Shown here: positions 45,816-54,520 of the stretch, piece by piece
How the letters are laid out: every line of letters begins with the position of its first letter
How positions within the stretch are numbered: position 1 is the stretch's first letter
Source of the DNA: Rhizobium sp. NFR03
Lineage (GTDB): Bacteria; Pseudomonadota; Alphaproteobacteria; Rhizobiales; Rhizobiaceae
Assembly (NCBI RefSeq): GCF_900111275.1
Contig: NZ_FOGR01000001.1
Span: 186,001-250,000 of the forward strand
Length of the DNA: 64,000 bases
Direction: 5' to 3'
Notes under the pieces: model-generated
What the model was told of the DNA's origin: nothing
Database searches by the model: none
Seen by the model: the letters and a program-made list of their open reading frames with translations, nothing else
Made by a program: the position numbers and the translations under genes

Positions 45816-46198
45816 CGAGGCCGTGCGCGCCCTAACCCGCTCCCCGCTTGGCGGAGATGAGAGACATGGCCCGTTCGAGCGTCAACATGACATGAGGCAG
45901 CGCCACAAGTCCCTTCGCCCCGCTTGGCGGGGAGAAGGTGGCGGCAGCCGGATGAGGGGCTGCTACGAGCCTTGCAGGTACGGCGGCCACTCGTGCTCCG
46001 TGAGCCTTAAGCCTCTGGCAACGCTTCTGCAGACGCGGTCTTGACCGTGGAACGAGCGTCACGAGGCGTCTCCCCCTTGGGGGTAGATGACCGGCAGGCC
46101 AGCGAGGGCCTGTCTAGCCACCGTAAGAGCCCCGCCTGGCAGCAGCCGGATAAAAGGCGCGCTGCATGTCCAGCGCCCTCTTCCTCAGCTCAGTAAAA
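45816..46198. other. 383-bp intergenic region with decayed repeats
   Basis: The stretch between the serralysin and fpr stops is made of short GC-rich palindromes. CCCGCTTGGCGG is near 45845, the repeat at 45912-45959 follows, then CCCCCTTGGGGG near 46072-46083 and CAGGCC/GGCCTG at 46095-46112. It looks like several partly decayed copies of intergenic repeats. I see no gene. Confidence 0.5.
45912..45959 (-). repeat. Dispersed GC-rich palindromic repeat, copy A
   Basis: Reading the minus strand, the unit starts CCCCTCATCCGGCTGCCG and ends in a CCCCGC/GCGGGG hairpin. The first 33 bases are identical to the left end of the element at 53121-53257 and only the hairpin loop differs. The two copies are in opposite orientation, 7.2 kb apart. 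Confidence 0.8.
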
Positions 46199-47011
46199 TT
46201 ACCCGACGAACGCCCGTTCGATCACGAATTCGCCCGGCTTGTTGTTCGCGCCTTCGGTCAATCCCGCCTCTTCGAGCAGCAGCTTCGTGTCCTTCAGCAT
46301 CTCGGTCGAGCCGCAGATCATGCCGCGGTCGATCAGAGGGTCGAAGGCGGGAACGCCGAGGTCGGAGAAGAGCTTGCCGTTGCGGATAAGGTCCGTGATG
46401 CGGCCACGGAAGGGATAGTCCTCGCGCGTCGCCGTCGCGTAGTGGCGCAGCTTGTCCCCCACCACTTCGGCCAGGAACTCGTGATTGCGGATTTCCTCGA
46501 TCAGGTCGAAGCCATATTTCAGCTCGGCCACATCACGTGTCGTATGCGTCAGGATGACCTCGTCGAACTTCTCGAAGGTTTCCGGTTCGCGGATCAGGCT
46601 GGCAAAGGGCGCAATACCGGTGCCGGTCGAAAACATATAGAGCCGCTTGCCGGGCGTCAGCGCGTCCAGCACCAGCGTACCCGTCGGCTTCTTGCGCATC
46701 AGCACCTGATCGCCGGGCTTGATAGCCTGGAGATGCGAGGTCAGCGGACCGTCCGGCACCTTGATTGAGAAGAACTCAAGCTCCTCATCCCAGGCAGGGC
46801 TGGCGATCGAATAGGCGCGATAGACAGGCTTGCCGTCCACCATCAGGCCGATCATCGCGAACTCGCCCGAGCGGAAACGGAAGCCAGCCGGTCGCGTCAT
46901 GCGAAAGCGGAACAGGCGGTCGGTATAATGCGTGACGCTCGTCACGGTCTCGGCAAATACGCCGGCCGGTACGGTTGCGGCGAAATCCTCGGTCTTGGCC
47001 GGAGCATTCAT
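46199..47011 (-). CDS. fpr: Ferredoxin--NADP reductase
   Basis: The 270-residue flavoprotein transfers electrons between NADPH and ferredoxin or flavodoxin. FAD-binding RAYSIASPAWD, NADP-binding FSTGTGIAPFASLIREPE, ICGSTEM and the C-terminal FVIERAFVG are typical of the bacterial Fpr subclass. It lies on the same strand 202 bp downstream of the cysG-cysI-DUF934 cluster, where it could supply reductant to the ferredoxin-type sulfite reductase; it may also serve the oxidative stress response. No SoxR-type site was recognised. GGAATATTCC (47101-47110) lies upstream. Confidence 0.94.
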   Translation of the reverse strand: MNAPAKTEDFAATVPAGVFAETVTSVTHYTDRLFRFRMTRPAGFRFRSGEFAMIGLMVDGKPVYRAYSIASPAWDEELEFFSIKVPDGPLTSHLQAIKPGDQVLMRKKPTGTLVLDALTPGKRLYMFSTGTGIAPFASLIREPETFEKFDEVILTHTTRDVAELKYGFDLIEEIRNHEFLAEVVGDKLRHYATATREDYPFRGRITDLIRNGKLFSDLGVPAFDPLIDRGMICGSTEMLKDTKLLLEEAGLTEGANNKPGEFVIERAFVG

Positions 47012-47213
47012 GTTTGCGTCTCATCCTCGTAGGCAGGTCGAGCCGGAGCCCGAAACGGAGCGAGCGAAAGGCTGACTGCGCCTCTCAGGTTTTCATGCGC
47101 GGAATATTCCAAACCGGCGCCCAAGGAAAGCAATTCCATTTCAAAATACGGCCGGAGCGGAGATTGCCGCGCGGCATCCCCGCCTCCACATCGCCGCAGA
47201 TGAACAGGCCGGA

Positions 47214-47726
47214 TCAGGAAACCCGCCGCCAGCTGTAGGAGCCGGCTTCCGGAGAGGGCCGCGCCGTTGGCTGGTAGTGGTTGTCGATACCGGGCAGCCG
47301 CCCTTCCCCGAGCCGCTTCAGCGCCGTCGCATTGGTCACGGCAAAGCTGTCGATGCCACAGCGCAGCATCAGCGGCACCTGGTCGATCAGCACGTCGCCG
47401 ATGGCGCGGATCTCCCCGTCGAACTTCAGCCGCGTCCGCAACAGCGAGGCATGGCTGAAGGCCCGCCCGTCGTTGAAGGCGGGAAAGGCGACGGCGACAA
47501 GCGCGATGTGGTCGAGATAAGGCTGAAGCCGCGTCACGTCGTCCGCCGGGTTGATAAGCACACCAAGCCCGGTCTCACCGGCTTCGGCCTTTTCGATGAA
47601 GGTCATCAGCCCATGGATCGCGCGCTCGTTCGAGCCGGCCTGCGTCTCCCCGGTCTCGGGAACCTCTGCCTCGAGAACCCACGCATCGTCGGTCACGAAA
47701 CCGGTCGTCTTCCAGATCTGCGTCAT
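47214..47726 (-). CDS. DUF934 protein of the sulfite-reduction cluster
   Basis: A 170-residue DUF934 protein, annotated in the family as an oxidoreductase probably involved in sulfite reduction. Recognisable segments: LGVLINPADDVTRLQPYLD, VAVAFPAFNDGRAFSHASLL, RTRLKFDGEIRAIGDVLIDQ and LMLRCGIDSFAV. No cofactor motif is obvious. The ATG at 47726 is one base past the cysI stop, so the two are coupled. The name rests on constant association with cysI; its biochemical role is not established. Confidence 0.88.
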   Translation of the reverse strand: MTQIWKTTGFVTDDAWVLEAEVPETGETQAGSNERAIHGLMTFIEKAEAGETGLGVLINPADDVTRLQPYLDHIALVAVAFPAFNDGRAFSHASLLRTRLKFDGEIRAIGDVLIDQVPLMLRCGIDSFAVTNATALKRLGEGRLPGIDNHYQPTARPSPEAGSYSWRRVS

Positions 47727-47727
47727 C

Positions 47728-49401
47728 TCAGGCGGCTTCCTGTTCCTTGGCGCCGTACAGCGCGTCCTTGAAGGGCTGCGGCCCCACCCGGCGATAGGCG
47801 GCGAGGAAAGTCTCCTCCTTCGAGAGCCGGAGGCCCAAATACGTGTCGACGATGGTCTCCACCGCATCGGTCACCTTCTCCGGCTCGAAGCCGCGTCCGA
47901 TGATCTCGCCGATCGAAGTCGTCTCGTCGCCGGAGCCGCCCAGCGTGATCTGGTAAAGCTCGGCCCCCTTCTTCTCCACGCCCAGCAGGCCGATATGACC
48001 GACATGGTGGTGGCCGCAGGCATTGATGCAGCCGGAGATCTTGATCTTCAGCTCGCCGATATCGGCCTGACGGTCCGGATCGCCGAAGCGCGTGGAAATC
48101 TCCTGCGCCACCGGAATGGAGCGGGCGTTCGCCAGCGCGCAGTAGTCGAGCCCGGGACAGGCAATGATGTCGGTGATCAGCCCGGCATTCGCCGTCGCCA
48201 GCCCCGTCGCCACCAGGCCGCGATAGACGGCCTCGAGATCGGCCAGCGCCACATGCGGCAGGATGATGTTCTGCTCGTGGCTGATGCGGATCTCGTCGAA
48301 AGCATACTCCTCGGCAATATCGGCAACGGCTTCCATCTGCACGTCGGTCGCGTCGCCCGGAATGCCGCCGATGGGTTTGAGCGAGATCGTCACCATGCCA
48401 TAGTCGGGGTTCTTGTGCGGCGCCACGTTCTGGTGCACCCAGCGGGCGAAATCCGGATCGGCCTTCTTCCAGCTCGCAAGGTTCGCCCAGCCCTCGGGAC
48501 GCTCACCCAGCGCCGGCGGCGCGAAATAGGCGGAGATCGCGGCGATATCGGCGTCGGGCAGCTTCAGTTCGGTGTTCTTCAGCTGCAGGAATTCCTGCTC
48601 CACTTGGCCCGCCAGCACCTCGGCGCCGGTCTCGTGCACGAGGATCTTGATGCGCGCCTTGTACTTGTTGTCCCGCCGGCCATGCAGGTTGTACACGCGC
48701 ATGATCGCCGTGGTGTAGGAGAGCAGATCCTCTTCCGGCAGGAAATCGCGGATCTTCTTGGCGATCATCGGCGTGCGCCCCTGCCCGCCGCCGACATACA
48801 CGGCAAAGCCGATGCGGCCCGCCTCGTCCTTCTTCAGGTGCAGGCCGATATCGTGCACCTGGATGGCGGCGCGGTCGCGCTCGGCCCCCGTCACGGCAAT
48901 CTTGAACTTGCGCGGCAGGAACGAGAACTCCGGATGCACCGACGACCACTGCCGCAGGATCTCCGCGTAAGGCCGGGGGTCGGCGACCTCGTCGGCGGCA
49001 GCACCGGCAAAGTGGTCGGCCGTCACGTTCCGAATGCAGTTGCCCGAGGTCTGGATGGCATGCATCTCGACGCTCGCGAGGTCGGCGAGAATGTTCGGCG
49101 TGTCGGAAAGGGCCGGCCAGTTGTACTGGATGTTCTGCCGCGTGGTGAAATGCCCGTAGCCCCGATCATACTTTCGCGCGATATGCGCCAGCATCCGCAT
49201 CTGCCGGCCGTTCAGCGTGCCATAGGGAATGGCGACGCGCAGCATGTAAGCGTGCAATTGCAGATACACGCCGTTCATCAGCCGCAGCGGCTTGAACGCG
49301 TCCTCGGCAAGCTCGCCGGACAGGCGACGTTCCACCTGATCGCGAAACTGCTCCACGCGGGCGGATACGAAAGCATGATCGAATTCGTCGTAGCGATACA
49401 T
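47728..49401 (-). CDS. cysI: Nitrite/sulfite reductase, ferredoxin-type hemoprotein CysI
   Basis: The 557-residue siroheme and 4Fe-4S enzyme reduces sulfite to sulfide. It has the duplicated ferrodoxin-like half domains (YGHFTTRQNIQYNWPAL; EIRISHEQNIILPHV) with TSGNCIRNVTAD, and the cluster ligands in CPGLDYC (Cx5C) and CINAC (Cx3C), followed by GHHHVGHIGLLG. The ATG at 49401 starts MYRYDEFDHAF, the family N-terminus. It lies in cysG-DUF2849-cysI-DUF934. No cysJ flavoprotein is nearby, so electrons probably come from ferredoxin. Confidence 0.94.
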   Translation of the reverse strand: MYRYDEFDHAFVSARVEQFRDQVERRLSGELAEDAFKPLRLMNGVYLQLHAYMLRVAIPYGTLNGRQMRMLAHIARKYDRGYGHFTTRQNIQYNWPALSDTPNILADLASVEMHAIQTSGNCIRNVTADHFAGAAADEVADPRPYAEILRQWSSVHPEFSFLPRKFKIAVTGAERDRAAIQVHDIGLHLKKDEAGRIGFAVYVGGGQGRTPMIAKKIRDFLPEEDLLSYTTAIMRVYNLHGRRDNKYKARIKILVHETGAEVLAGQVEQEFLQLKNTELKLPDADIAAISAYFAPPALGERPEGWANLASWKKADPDFARWVHQNVAPHKNPDYGMVTISLKPIGGIPGDATDVQMEAVADIAEEYAFDEIRISHEQNIILPHVALADLEAVYRGLVATGLATANAGLITDIIACPGLDYCALANARSIPVAQEISTRFGDPDRQADIGELKIKISGCINACGHHHVGHIGLLGVEKKGAELYQITLGGSGDETTSIGEIIGRGFEPEKVTDAVETIVDTYLGLRLSKEETFLAAYRRVGPQPFKDALYGAKEQEAA

Positions 49402-49551
49402 CGTTTGTCTGTTCCTTGAAGCCGTGAAGGCCACGCTTTTCGAGCGAGACGCCCCGCCGGAACCCCGGCGAAGATCGCGCATATCTCCTGACCCGCTTGC
49501 GCATCTCCTTAAACCAGGCCCGGCCTGAGGAAAAGCAATGCAGCGGGAGAT

Positions 49552-49875
49552 TTATCCCGCGGGTTGAACCGCCGCCACGTGGTGCAGGCCCTTGTAGCCC
49601 GGCGCATAGTCCATCGTCGGCCCTTCCGCGCGGATCCGCTCCCGCAGCCGCTGAGGCCGCAGCACGCCATCCACTTCCACCACCTCGATCACGTTGACGT
49701 CGACGACCTTGTTGTCGGCAAAGGCTGCCTTGCCCGCCGCTTCCAGTGCCGTCACCGCCTCGGCATGACGCGCGATAAAGGCATCCTGCAGGCTCTCGCC
49801 CCAGTTGCCGGCCGCATCCAGCCAGACGGAAATACCGTCGGACAGTCGGTTGGCCGTCAGAACCTTGTCACTCAT
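49552..49875 (-). CDS. DUF2849 protein between cysG and cysI
   Basis: A 107-residue protein of the alphaproteobacterial DUF2849 family: KVLTANRLSDGISVWLDAAG, LQDAFIARHAEAVTALEAAG and NVIEVVEVDGVLRPQRLRERI followed by RAEGPTMDYAPGY. Function unknown, but the family sits consistently between cysG and the sulfite reductase gene. The ATG at 49875 is seven bases after GGAG, better than the ATG two codons earlier. It begins 2 bp after the cysG stop; a small stem-loop overlaps its stop. Confidence 0.87.
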   Translation of the reverse strand: MSDKVLTANRLSDGISVWLDAAGNWGESLQDAFIARHAEAVTALEAAGKAAFADNKVVDVNVIEVVEVDGVLRPQRLRERIRAEGPTMDYAPGYKGLHHVAAVQPAG

Positions 49876-49877
49876 CG

Positions 49878-51341
49878 TCATGCTCCTTGCACGTCATGTT
49901 GGTCTGCCCGCTGCGCCGCAGACGGCGTCGCCAGTTGCGCCGAAGTCCGCTGCGACAGCGGCTCGGACCGCTCGAAATTAGCACCCGCCACCGCATCGCC
50001 GATGATGACCATCACCGGCCCGTCCAGATCGTCCCGCGTCTCCAGCCCCGGCAGTTCGCAGAGCGTCCCGTGCAGCAGCCGCCGGTCGGCCCGGCTGGCA
50101 TTTTCCACCACGGCCACCGTTGTGTCCCGGTGCAGCCCGGCAGCCATCAGCCGTGCGGCGACCGAGGCGGCGACGGTGCGCCCCATATAGACGGAGATCG
50201 TCGCGCCGGAGACCGCCAGTCGCGCCCAGTCGGGCAGCACGTCGCCGGCGAGATCGTGGCCGGTGGTGAAGATCAGCGACGATGCCACGCCGCGCAGTGT
50301 CAGCGGCAGCTCGAAATCGGCAGCCGCGGCGAAGGCGGAGGTGATGCCCGGCACGATCTCGTAGCCGATACCCGCTTCCCGCAGCGCCGCCATCTCCTCG
50401 CCCGCCCGGCCATAGACCAGGGGATCGCCGGACTTCAGACGCACGACCCTCTTGCCTTCGCGGCCGAGACGCACCAGCAGCTGGTTGATCTCATCCTGAG
50501 ACTTCGAATGGCAGCCCTTGCGCTTTCCGACCGACAGCCGCTCGGCGTCGCGCCGCCCCATATCCACGATCGCCTGCGGCACCAGCGCATCGTAAACGAG
50601 CACGTCCGCTTCCATCATCACCCGCTGGGCACGCAGCGTCAGCAGGTCCTCGGCACCCGGTCCGGCGCCCACCAGATAGACGCGGCCCTCGACCACGCTG
50701 CCGGCCTTCAACAGGCGCGTCGCCTCGCGGCGCGCGGCGGAAACGTCGTTGGCAGCCACATGCGCGGCAACGCCGCCGGTAAAGAACCTCTTCCAGAACT
50801 GGCGGCGCGGCGCCCCGCGCGGCAAAAGCTTCTCGGCGGCGATCCGGTAGGACTGCGCAAGCGCCGCGAGGTTGCCGAGCGACGGCTGAAGCAGCTGGTC
50901 GATCTGCGCCCGGATCATCTGCGCGAGGATCGGCCCCGCGCCCTCCGTGCCGATCGCCACGGCGACAGGCGCGCGGTTGACGAGCGCTGGCGTCAGAAAA
51001 TCGCAATGCTCCGGCTGGTCCACGGCATTGGCGGGAATGCGCGCGCTACGCGCTGCCGCCACAATTTTCCGGTCCTCGGCGGCGTCACCCGTCGCGGCAA
51101 ACACCAGAACAGCGCCTTCGACCTGCGCCGCGTCGAACGGCGCAGCAATGCGGGAGATCCCCTTGTCCGTCAGGAAATGTGCATAATCCGCCTCGGCATC
51201 GTCGGCATACGCGACGATCCGCGCCTGCGTGTTCAGAAGCAGGCGAACCTTGGCATAGGCCTCGTCGCCATTGCCGAACACCGCCACGCACTTCTGCGCA
51301 ACGCGAAAAAAAGCCGGGAATACGGTCAGTTGCTCGCTCAT
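49878..51341 (-). CDS. cysG: Siroheme synthase CysG (dehydrogenase/chelatase + uroporphyrinogen methyltransferase)
   Basis: This 487-residue fusion makes the siroheme needed by CysI from uroporphyrinogen III. The N-terminal half is the precorrin-2 dehydrogenase/ferrochelatase: NAVDQPEHCDFLTP keeps the conserved Asp, but the dinucleotide-binding loop reads VAVFGNGDEAYAKVRLLL instead of the usual GGGxVAxRK form. The C-terminal half is the SUMT domain with VYLVGAGPGAEDLLTLRA, VVRLKSGDPLVYGRAGEE and EIVPGITSAFAAA. It heads the sulfite-reduction cluster and is divergent from the deaminase gene. Confidence 0.94.
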   Translation of the reverse strand: MSEQLTVFPAFFRVAQKCVAVFGNGDEAYAKVRLLLNTQARIVAYADDAEADYAHFLTDKGISRIAAPFDAAQVEGAVLVFAATGDAAEDRKIVAAARSARIPANAVDQPEHCDFLTPALVNRAPVAVAIGTEGAGPILAQMIRAQIDQLLQPSLGNLAALAQSYRIAAEKLLPRGAPRRQFWKRFFTGGVAAHVAANDVSAARREATRLLKAGSVVEGRVYLVGAGPGAEDLLTLRAQRVMMEADVLVYDALVPQAIVDMGRRDAERLSVGKRKGCHSKSQDEINQLLVRLGREGKRVVRLKSGDPLVYGRAGEEMAALREAGIGYEIVPGITSAFAAAADFELPLTLRGVASSLIFTTGHDLAGDVLPDWARLAVSGATISVYMGRTVAASVAARLMAAGLHRDTTVAVVENASRADRRLLHGTLCELPGLETRDDLDGPVMVIIGDAVAGANFERSEPLSQRTSAQLATPSAAQRADQHDVQGA

Positions 51342-51497
51342 GACGATGGGGGATCTGTCCTTTCAGGGTTCGGGTAGATATCGCCCATCCTACGCGCAAA
51401 TTGAAGAAACAGAAATCCGCCAGCCCTCAGCCTCGCGTATTCTTTTCCTCATGCACGTGATTATCGGAGCAAATGTGACCCGGTGCCGCCAAGCGAT

Positions 51498-51520
51498 GCA
51501 TTGCGCAGGCCACGCAATGC
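51498..51520. other. Palindrome upstream of the deaminase gene
   Basis: GCATTGCG and CGCAATGC form a perfect 8-bp inverted repeat with a 7-nt spacer in the divergent interval between cysG and the deaminase. It could be an operator or a hairpin in the deaminase leader; nothing links it to a known regulator. Confidence 0.3.
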
Positions 51521-51571
51521 CCGTTAGATGAGCCCGCCGACCACCCCGCAGCTCACAGGGAACAGCGCCCG

Positions 51572-52159
51572 ATGTCCACCGATCCGCTTGCCGCCCGCCT
51601 TCTCTCCGTCATTGAAAACGACATCCTGCCACTGACGCAAAAGGGCGTTGCGGCCGGCAACAAGGTCTTCGGCGCCGCCATCCTGCGCAAGTCGGATTTC
51701 TCCCTCGTCGTCGCCGAGACCAACAACGAGACGGAGAACCCACTCTGGCACGGCGAAGTCCACACGCTGAAGCGCTTCTACGAGCGTCAGGTCGGCCACG
51801 ACACGAAAGACCTCATCTTCCTGTCGACCCACGAGCCCTGCTCCATGTGCCTCTCGGCCATCACCTGGGCCGGCTTCGATAATTTCTATTATTTCTTCAG
51901 CCATGAAGACAGCCGCGACAGCTTCGCCATTCCGCACGACCTCGTCATCCTCAAGGAGGTCTTTCGCCTTGAGCCCGGCGGCTACGCCCGCCAGAACGTC
52001 TTCTGGCGCTCGGCCGCCATCGCCGATCTCATCGCCACCAGCGACGAGCCCGACCGCGAGAGCCTCAAGTCGCAGGACGCCCGCATCCGCCGCCGCTATC
52101 AGGAATTGTCCGACGCCTATCAGTCCGGCAAGTCCGGAAACGCCATTCCCCTTGCCTGA
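51572..52159 (+). CDS. Nucleoside/deoxycytidylate deaminase family protein
   Basis: A 195-residue zinc deaminase with HGEVH (His60, proton-donating Glu62) and STHEPCSMC (Cys90, Cys93), the CDA-superfamily site. The insertion pattern (FDNFYYFFSHEDSRDSF) is unlike TadA or guanine deaminase proper, so I call it only a nucleoside deaminase-like protein. The position 31 bp before mazG on the same strand fits a role in nucleotide sanitation, but this is inference. Confidence 0.85.
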   Translation: MSTDPLAARLLSVIENDILPLTQKGVAAGNKVFGAAILRKSDFSLVVAETNNETENPLWHGEVHTLKRFYERQVGHDTKDLIFLSTHEPCSMCLSAITWAGFDNFYYFFSHEDSRDSFAIPHDLVILKEVFRLEPGGYARQNVFWRSAAIADLIATSDEPDRESLKSQDARIRRRYQELSDAYQSGKSGNAIPLA

Positions 52160-52190
52160 CAACGCTTCCCCTGATGCAGAAATCCGCCCC

Positions 52191-53042
52191 ATGACCGACG
52201 CGATGCAGCCCTCACGCGACATTCAGCAGCTCCTCGACATCATGTCCGCCCTGCGCGCGCCCGAGACCGGCTGCCCGTGGGACATCTTCCAGACCTTCGA
52301 GACCATCAAGCCCTATACGATCGAAGAGGCCTACGAGGTCGCCGACGCGATCGAGCGGGACGATATGGACGACCTCTGCGAGGAACTCGGCGATCTCCTG
52401 CTGCAAGTGGTCTTCCACGCGCAGATGGCGCAGGAGGCCGGCTCCTTCGACTTCGGCAATGTCGTCGAAGCCGTCACCCGGAAAATGATCCGCCGCCACC
52501 CCCACGTCTTCGCCCGCTCGGATGCCGACACGCCGGATGCGGTCAAGGTTCAGTGGGACGCGATCAAGCAGGCCGAAAAAGCCGAACGCCGGGACCGCCG
52601 CCTCCGCCGCGGTCTCACCGACGACGCGACCGGCTTCCTCGACGGCGTCCAGCGCCACCAGCCAGCCCTGAGCGAGGCCCTGAAGCTCCAGCAGCGCGCC
52701 GCCAAGGTCGGCTTCGACTGGTCGGAACCCGAGCCAATCCTCGACAAGATCGAGGAGGAAATCGCGGAGCTGCGCGAAGCGCTCCGCAGCGGCGATGCTG
52801 CGAAAGTCACCGACGAACTCGGCGACCTCGTCTTCGCCATCGTCAATATCGGCCGCCACACCGGCACCGACCCCGAAATGGCGCTGCGCGGCACCAACAC
52901 CAAATTCCGACGCCGCTTCCGCCACATAGAGACGGAACTTCAAGCATCAGGCGAAAGTCTGGAGGCGGCAACACTGGAACGAATGGAAGCCCTCTGGCAG
53001 GACGCCAAGGCCATCGAGCGCGCGCTCGACGGGACGCGGTAA
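52191..53042 (+). CDS. mazG: Nucleoside triphosphate pyrophosphohydrolase MazG
   Basis: MazG (283 residues) hydrolyses NTPs to NMPs and pyrophosphate in cell maintenance. Both all-helical MazG domains are present: the first with GCPWDIFQTFETIKPYTIEE, AYEVADAIERDD and CEELGDLLLQVVFHAQM; the second with KVGFDWSEPEPILDKIEEE, IAELREAL and DELGDLVFAIVNIGRH. The metal-binding acidic residues in these EExxE and ExxD helices are kept. The start at 52191 is 31 bp after the deaminase stop. A repeat element follows the gene. Confidence 0.95.
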   Translation: MTDAMQPSRDIQQLLDIMSALRAPETGCPWDIFQTFETIKPYTIEEAYEVADAIERDDMDDLCEELGDLLLQVVFHAQMAQEAGSFDFGNVVEAVTRKMIRRHPHVFARSDADTPDAVKVQWDAIKQAEKAERRDRRLRRGLTDDATGFLDGVQRHQPALSEALKLQQRAAKVGFDWSEPEPILDKIEEEIAELREALRSGDAAKVTDELGDLVFAIVNIGRHTGTDPEMALRGTNTKFRRRFRHIETELQASGESLEAATLERMEALWQDAKAIERALDGTR

Positions 53043-53120
53043 GTCAAGGAAAAACCCTCTCTGGCCTGCAGCCCCGAGAGGCTTATTCTTCAAAATCCAA
53101 CCCGCAAAGCCCTATAACAG

Positions 53121-53257
53121 CCCCTCATCCGGCTGCCGCCACCTTCTCCCCGCACGCGGGGCGAAGGAACACGAGGCACCGCTTCCGCCTCATCTGAAAA
53201 CATCACGCAGGGCAAGTCCCCTCTCCCCGCATGCGGGGAGAGGGCTAGGGTGAGGGG
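53121..53257. repeat. Dispersed GC-rich palindromic element, copy B
   Basis: The 137-bp element starts CCCCTCATCCGGCTGCC and ends GGGTGAGGGG, giving CCCCTCA/TGAGGGG terminal inverted repeats. It carries two internal hairpins (CCCCGC..GCGGGG near 53150 and CCCTCTCCCCGC/GCGGGGAGAGGG at about 53217-53244). Its left end is nearly identical to the copy at 45912-45959. It occupies most of the space between mazG and cobT, whose stops converge. Confidence 0.8.
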
Positions 53258-53322
53258 CAGCCACAACCGAGGCGTTCAGCCGCAGGCCGAAGAAGGCATC
53301 GAAAACGCCCTCGCCCGTCAAA

Positions 53323-54342
53323 TCACTCCATCCGCCCGCTCACACCCGCCTGCTCGAACGTCGCCATGCCCGAATGGCACGCCGCAGCCGCCTTTACGAT
53401 GCCGGCGGCAAGGGCCGCGCCCGTGCCCTCGCCAAGCCGCATGCCGAGTGCCAGCAGCGGTGTCTTGCCCAGTTGCTCGATGGCCGCCATGTGGCCCGGT
53501 TCGCCGGAGACGTGGCCGATCAGGCAGTGGTCGAGAGCGGCGGGATTGATCGCCCTGAGGATCGCGCCTGCGGCCGTGGCGACGTAGCCGTCGATGATCA
53601 CGGGGATCTTCTGCATGCGGGCCGCAAGGATCGCGCCGGCCATGGCCGCCACTTCGCGCCCGCCGAGACGCCGCAGCACCTCCAGCGGATCGGACAGATG
53701 GTCGCCATGCAGCGTCATCGCCGCTTCCACCGCCGCGATCTTGCGCTCCAGCAGATCTCCGTGAGAGCCCGTGCCCGGCCCCACCCAGTCACGCGCCGAA
53801 CCGCCGTAGAGCGCAAGGTTGATGGCGGCGGCGATGGTCGTGTTGCCGATACCCATCTCGCCGATGCAGAGCAGGTCCGTGCCGCCCGCGACCGCCTCCA
53901 TGCCGAAGGCCATGGTGGCGGCGCAGTCGCGTTCCGTCAGCGCGGCCTCCTGCGTGATATCGCCGGTGGGGTAGTCGAGCGCGAGGTCGAACACCTTCAG
54001 CCCGAGATCGTTGGTCACGCAGATCTGGTTGATGGCGGCGCCGCCCGCCGCAAAGTTTTCCACCATCTGCGCCGTCACGGACGGTGGGTAAGGCGTGATA
54101 CCCTGCTGGGCGACGCCGTGATTGCCGGCGAAGATCGCGACCAGCGGCCGCGTCACGGCCGGTGCGCGGCCCTGCCACGCCGCCAGCCAGAAGGCGATTT
54201 CCTCCAGCCGGCCGAGCGCGCCCGCCGGCTTCGTCAGTTGCGCATCCCGCGCGCGCGCCGCCGCAAGCGCCGCCGAATCAGGACCTGGCAACTGGCGAAG
54301 CAGCTCGCGAAAATCATCGAACGGAAGACCGCTGGCACTCAT
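53323..54342 (-). CDS. cobT: Nicotinate-nucleotide--dimethylbenzimidazole phosphoribosyltransferase
   Basis: CobT (339 residues; called CobU in the aerobic-pathway nomenclature) makes alpha-ribazole phosphate for the cobalamin lower ligand. Motifs: LTKPAGALGRLEEIAFWLA, IFAGNHGVAQQGITPYPPSV, CIGEMGIGNTTIAAAI, and the active-site glutamate in LALGMRLGEGTGAALA. The ATG at 54342 gives the family length; AGGA lies upstream. It is divergent from cobS (178 bp apart), so both lower-ligand steps lie together while the rest of the cob genes are elsewhere. I see no cobalamin riboswitch. Confidence 0.95.
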   Translation of the reverse strand: MSASGLPFDDFRELLRQLPGPDSAALAAARARDAQLTKPAGALGRLEEIAFWLAAWQGRAPAVTRPLVAIFAGNHGVAQQGITPYPPSVTAQMVENFAAGGAAINQICVTNDLGLKVFDLALDYPTGDITQEAALTERDCAATMAFGMEAVAGGTDLLCIGEMGIGNTTIAAAINLALYGGSARDWVGPGTGSHGDLLERKIAAVEAAMTLHGDHLSDPLEVLRRLGGREVAAMAGAILAARMQKIPVIIDGYVATAAGAILRAINPAALDHCLIGHVSGEPGHMAAIEQLGKTPLLALGMRLGEGTGAALAAGIVKAAAACHSGMATFEQAGVSGRME

Positions 54343-54520
54343 CTGGGATATCCTTTCGCTGGCCGCTCGGGCTGCCCGGCTCATACCCGGGCGAAGCGGC
54401 GACACGTCATCTTGTCTCGCGCCCTCTTAGAGCGCATGACGATCCCCGGCAACGGCTTATGCCGGATCGCCGCTACCGAACGGAACAGCGAGACCCGGAA
54501 CCGGGGGAGCAAACCACGTC

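Noticed and set aside
47101-47110. GGAATATTCC palindrome upstream of fpr as a regulator site
   Set aside because: A 10-bp palindrome about 90 bp from the start is too little to name a regulator; it resembles no SoxR or CysB site I could defend.
47551-49419. A 622-codon plus-strand open frame antisense to cysI
   Set aside because: cysI has all siroheme/4Fe-4S motifs; the opposite frame is a composition artefact.
54343-54520. Possible cobalamin riboswitch between cobT and cobS
   Set aside because: The divergent cob genes invite one, but I could not find a B12-box-like element or the expected multi-stem architecture; only a small GCCCGG/CCGGGC palindrome is present.
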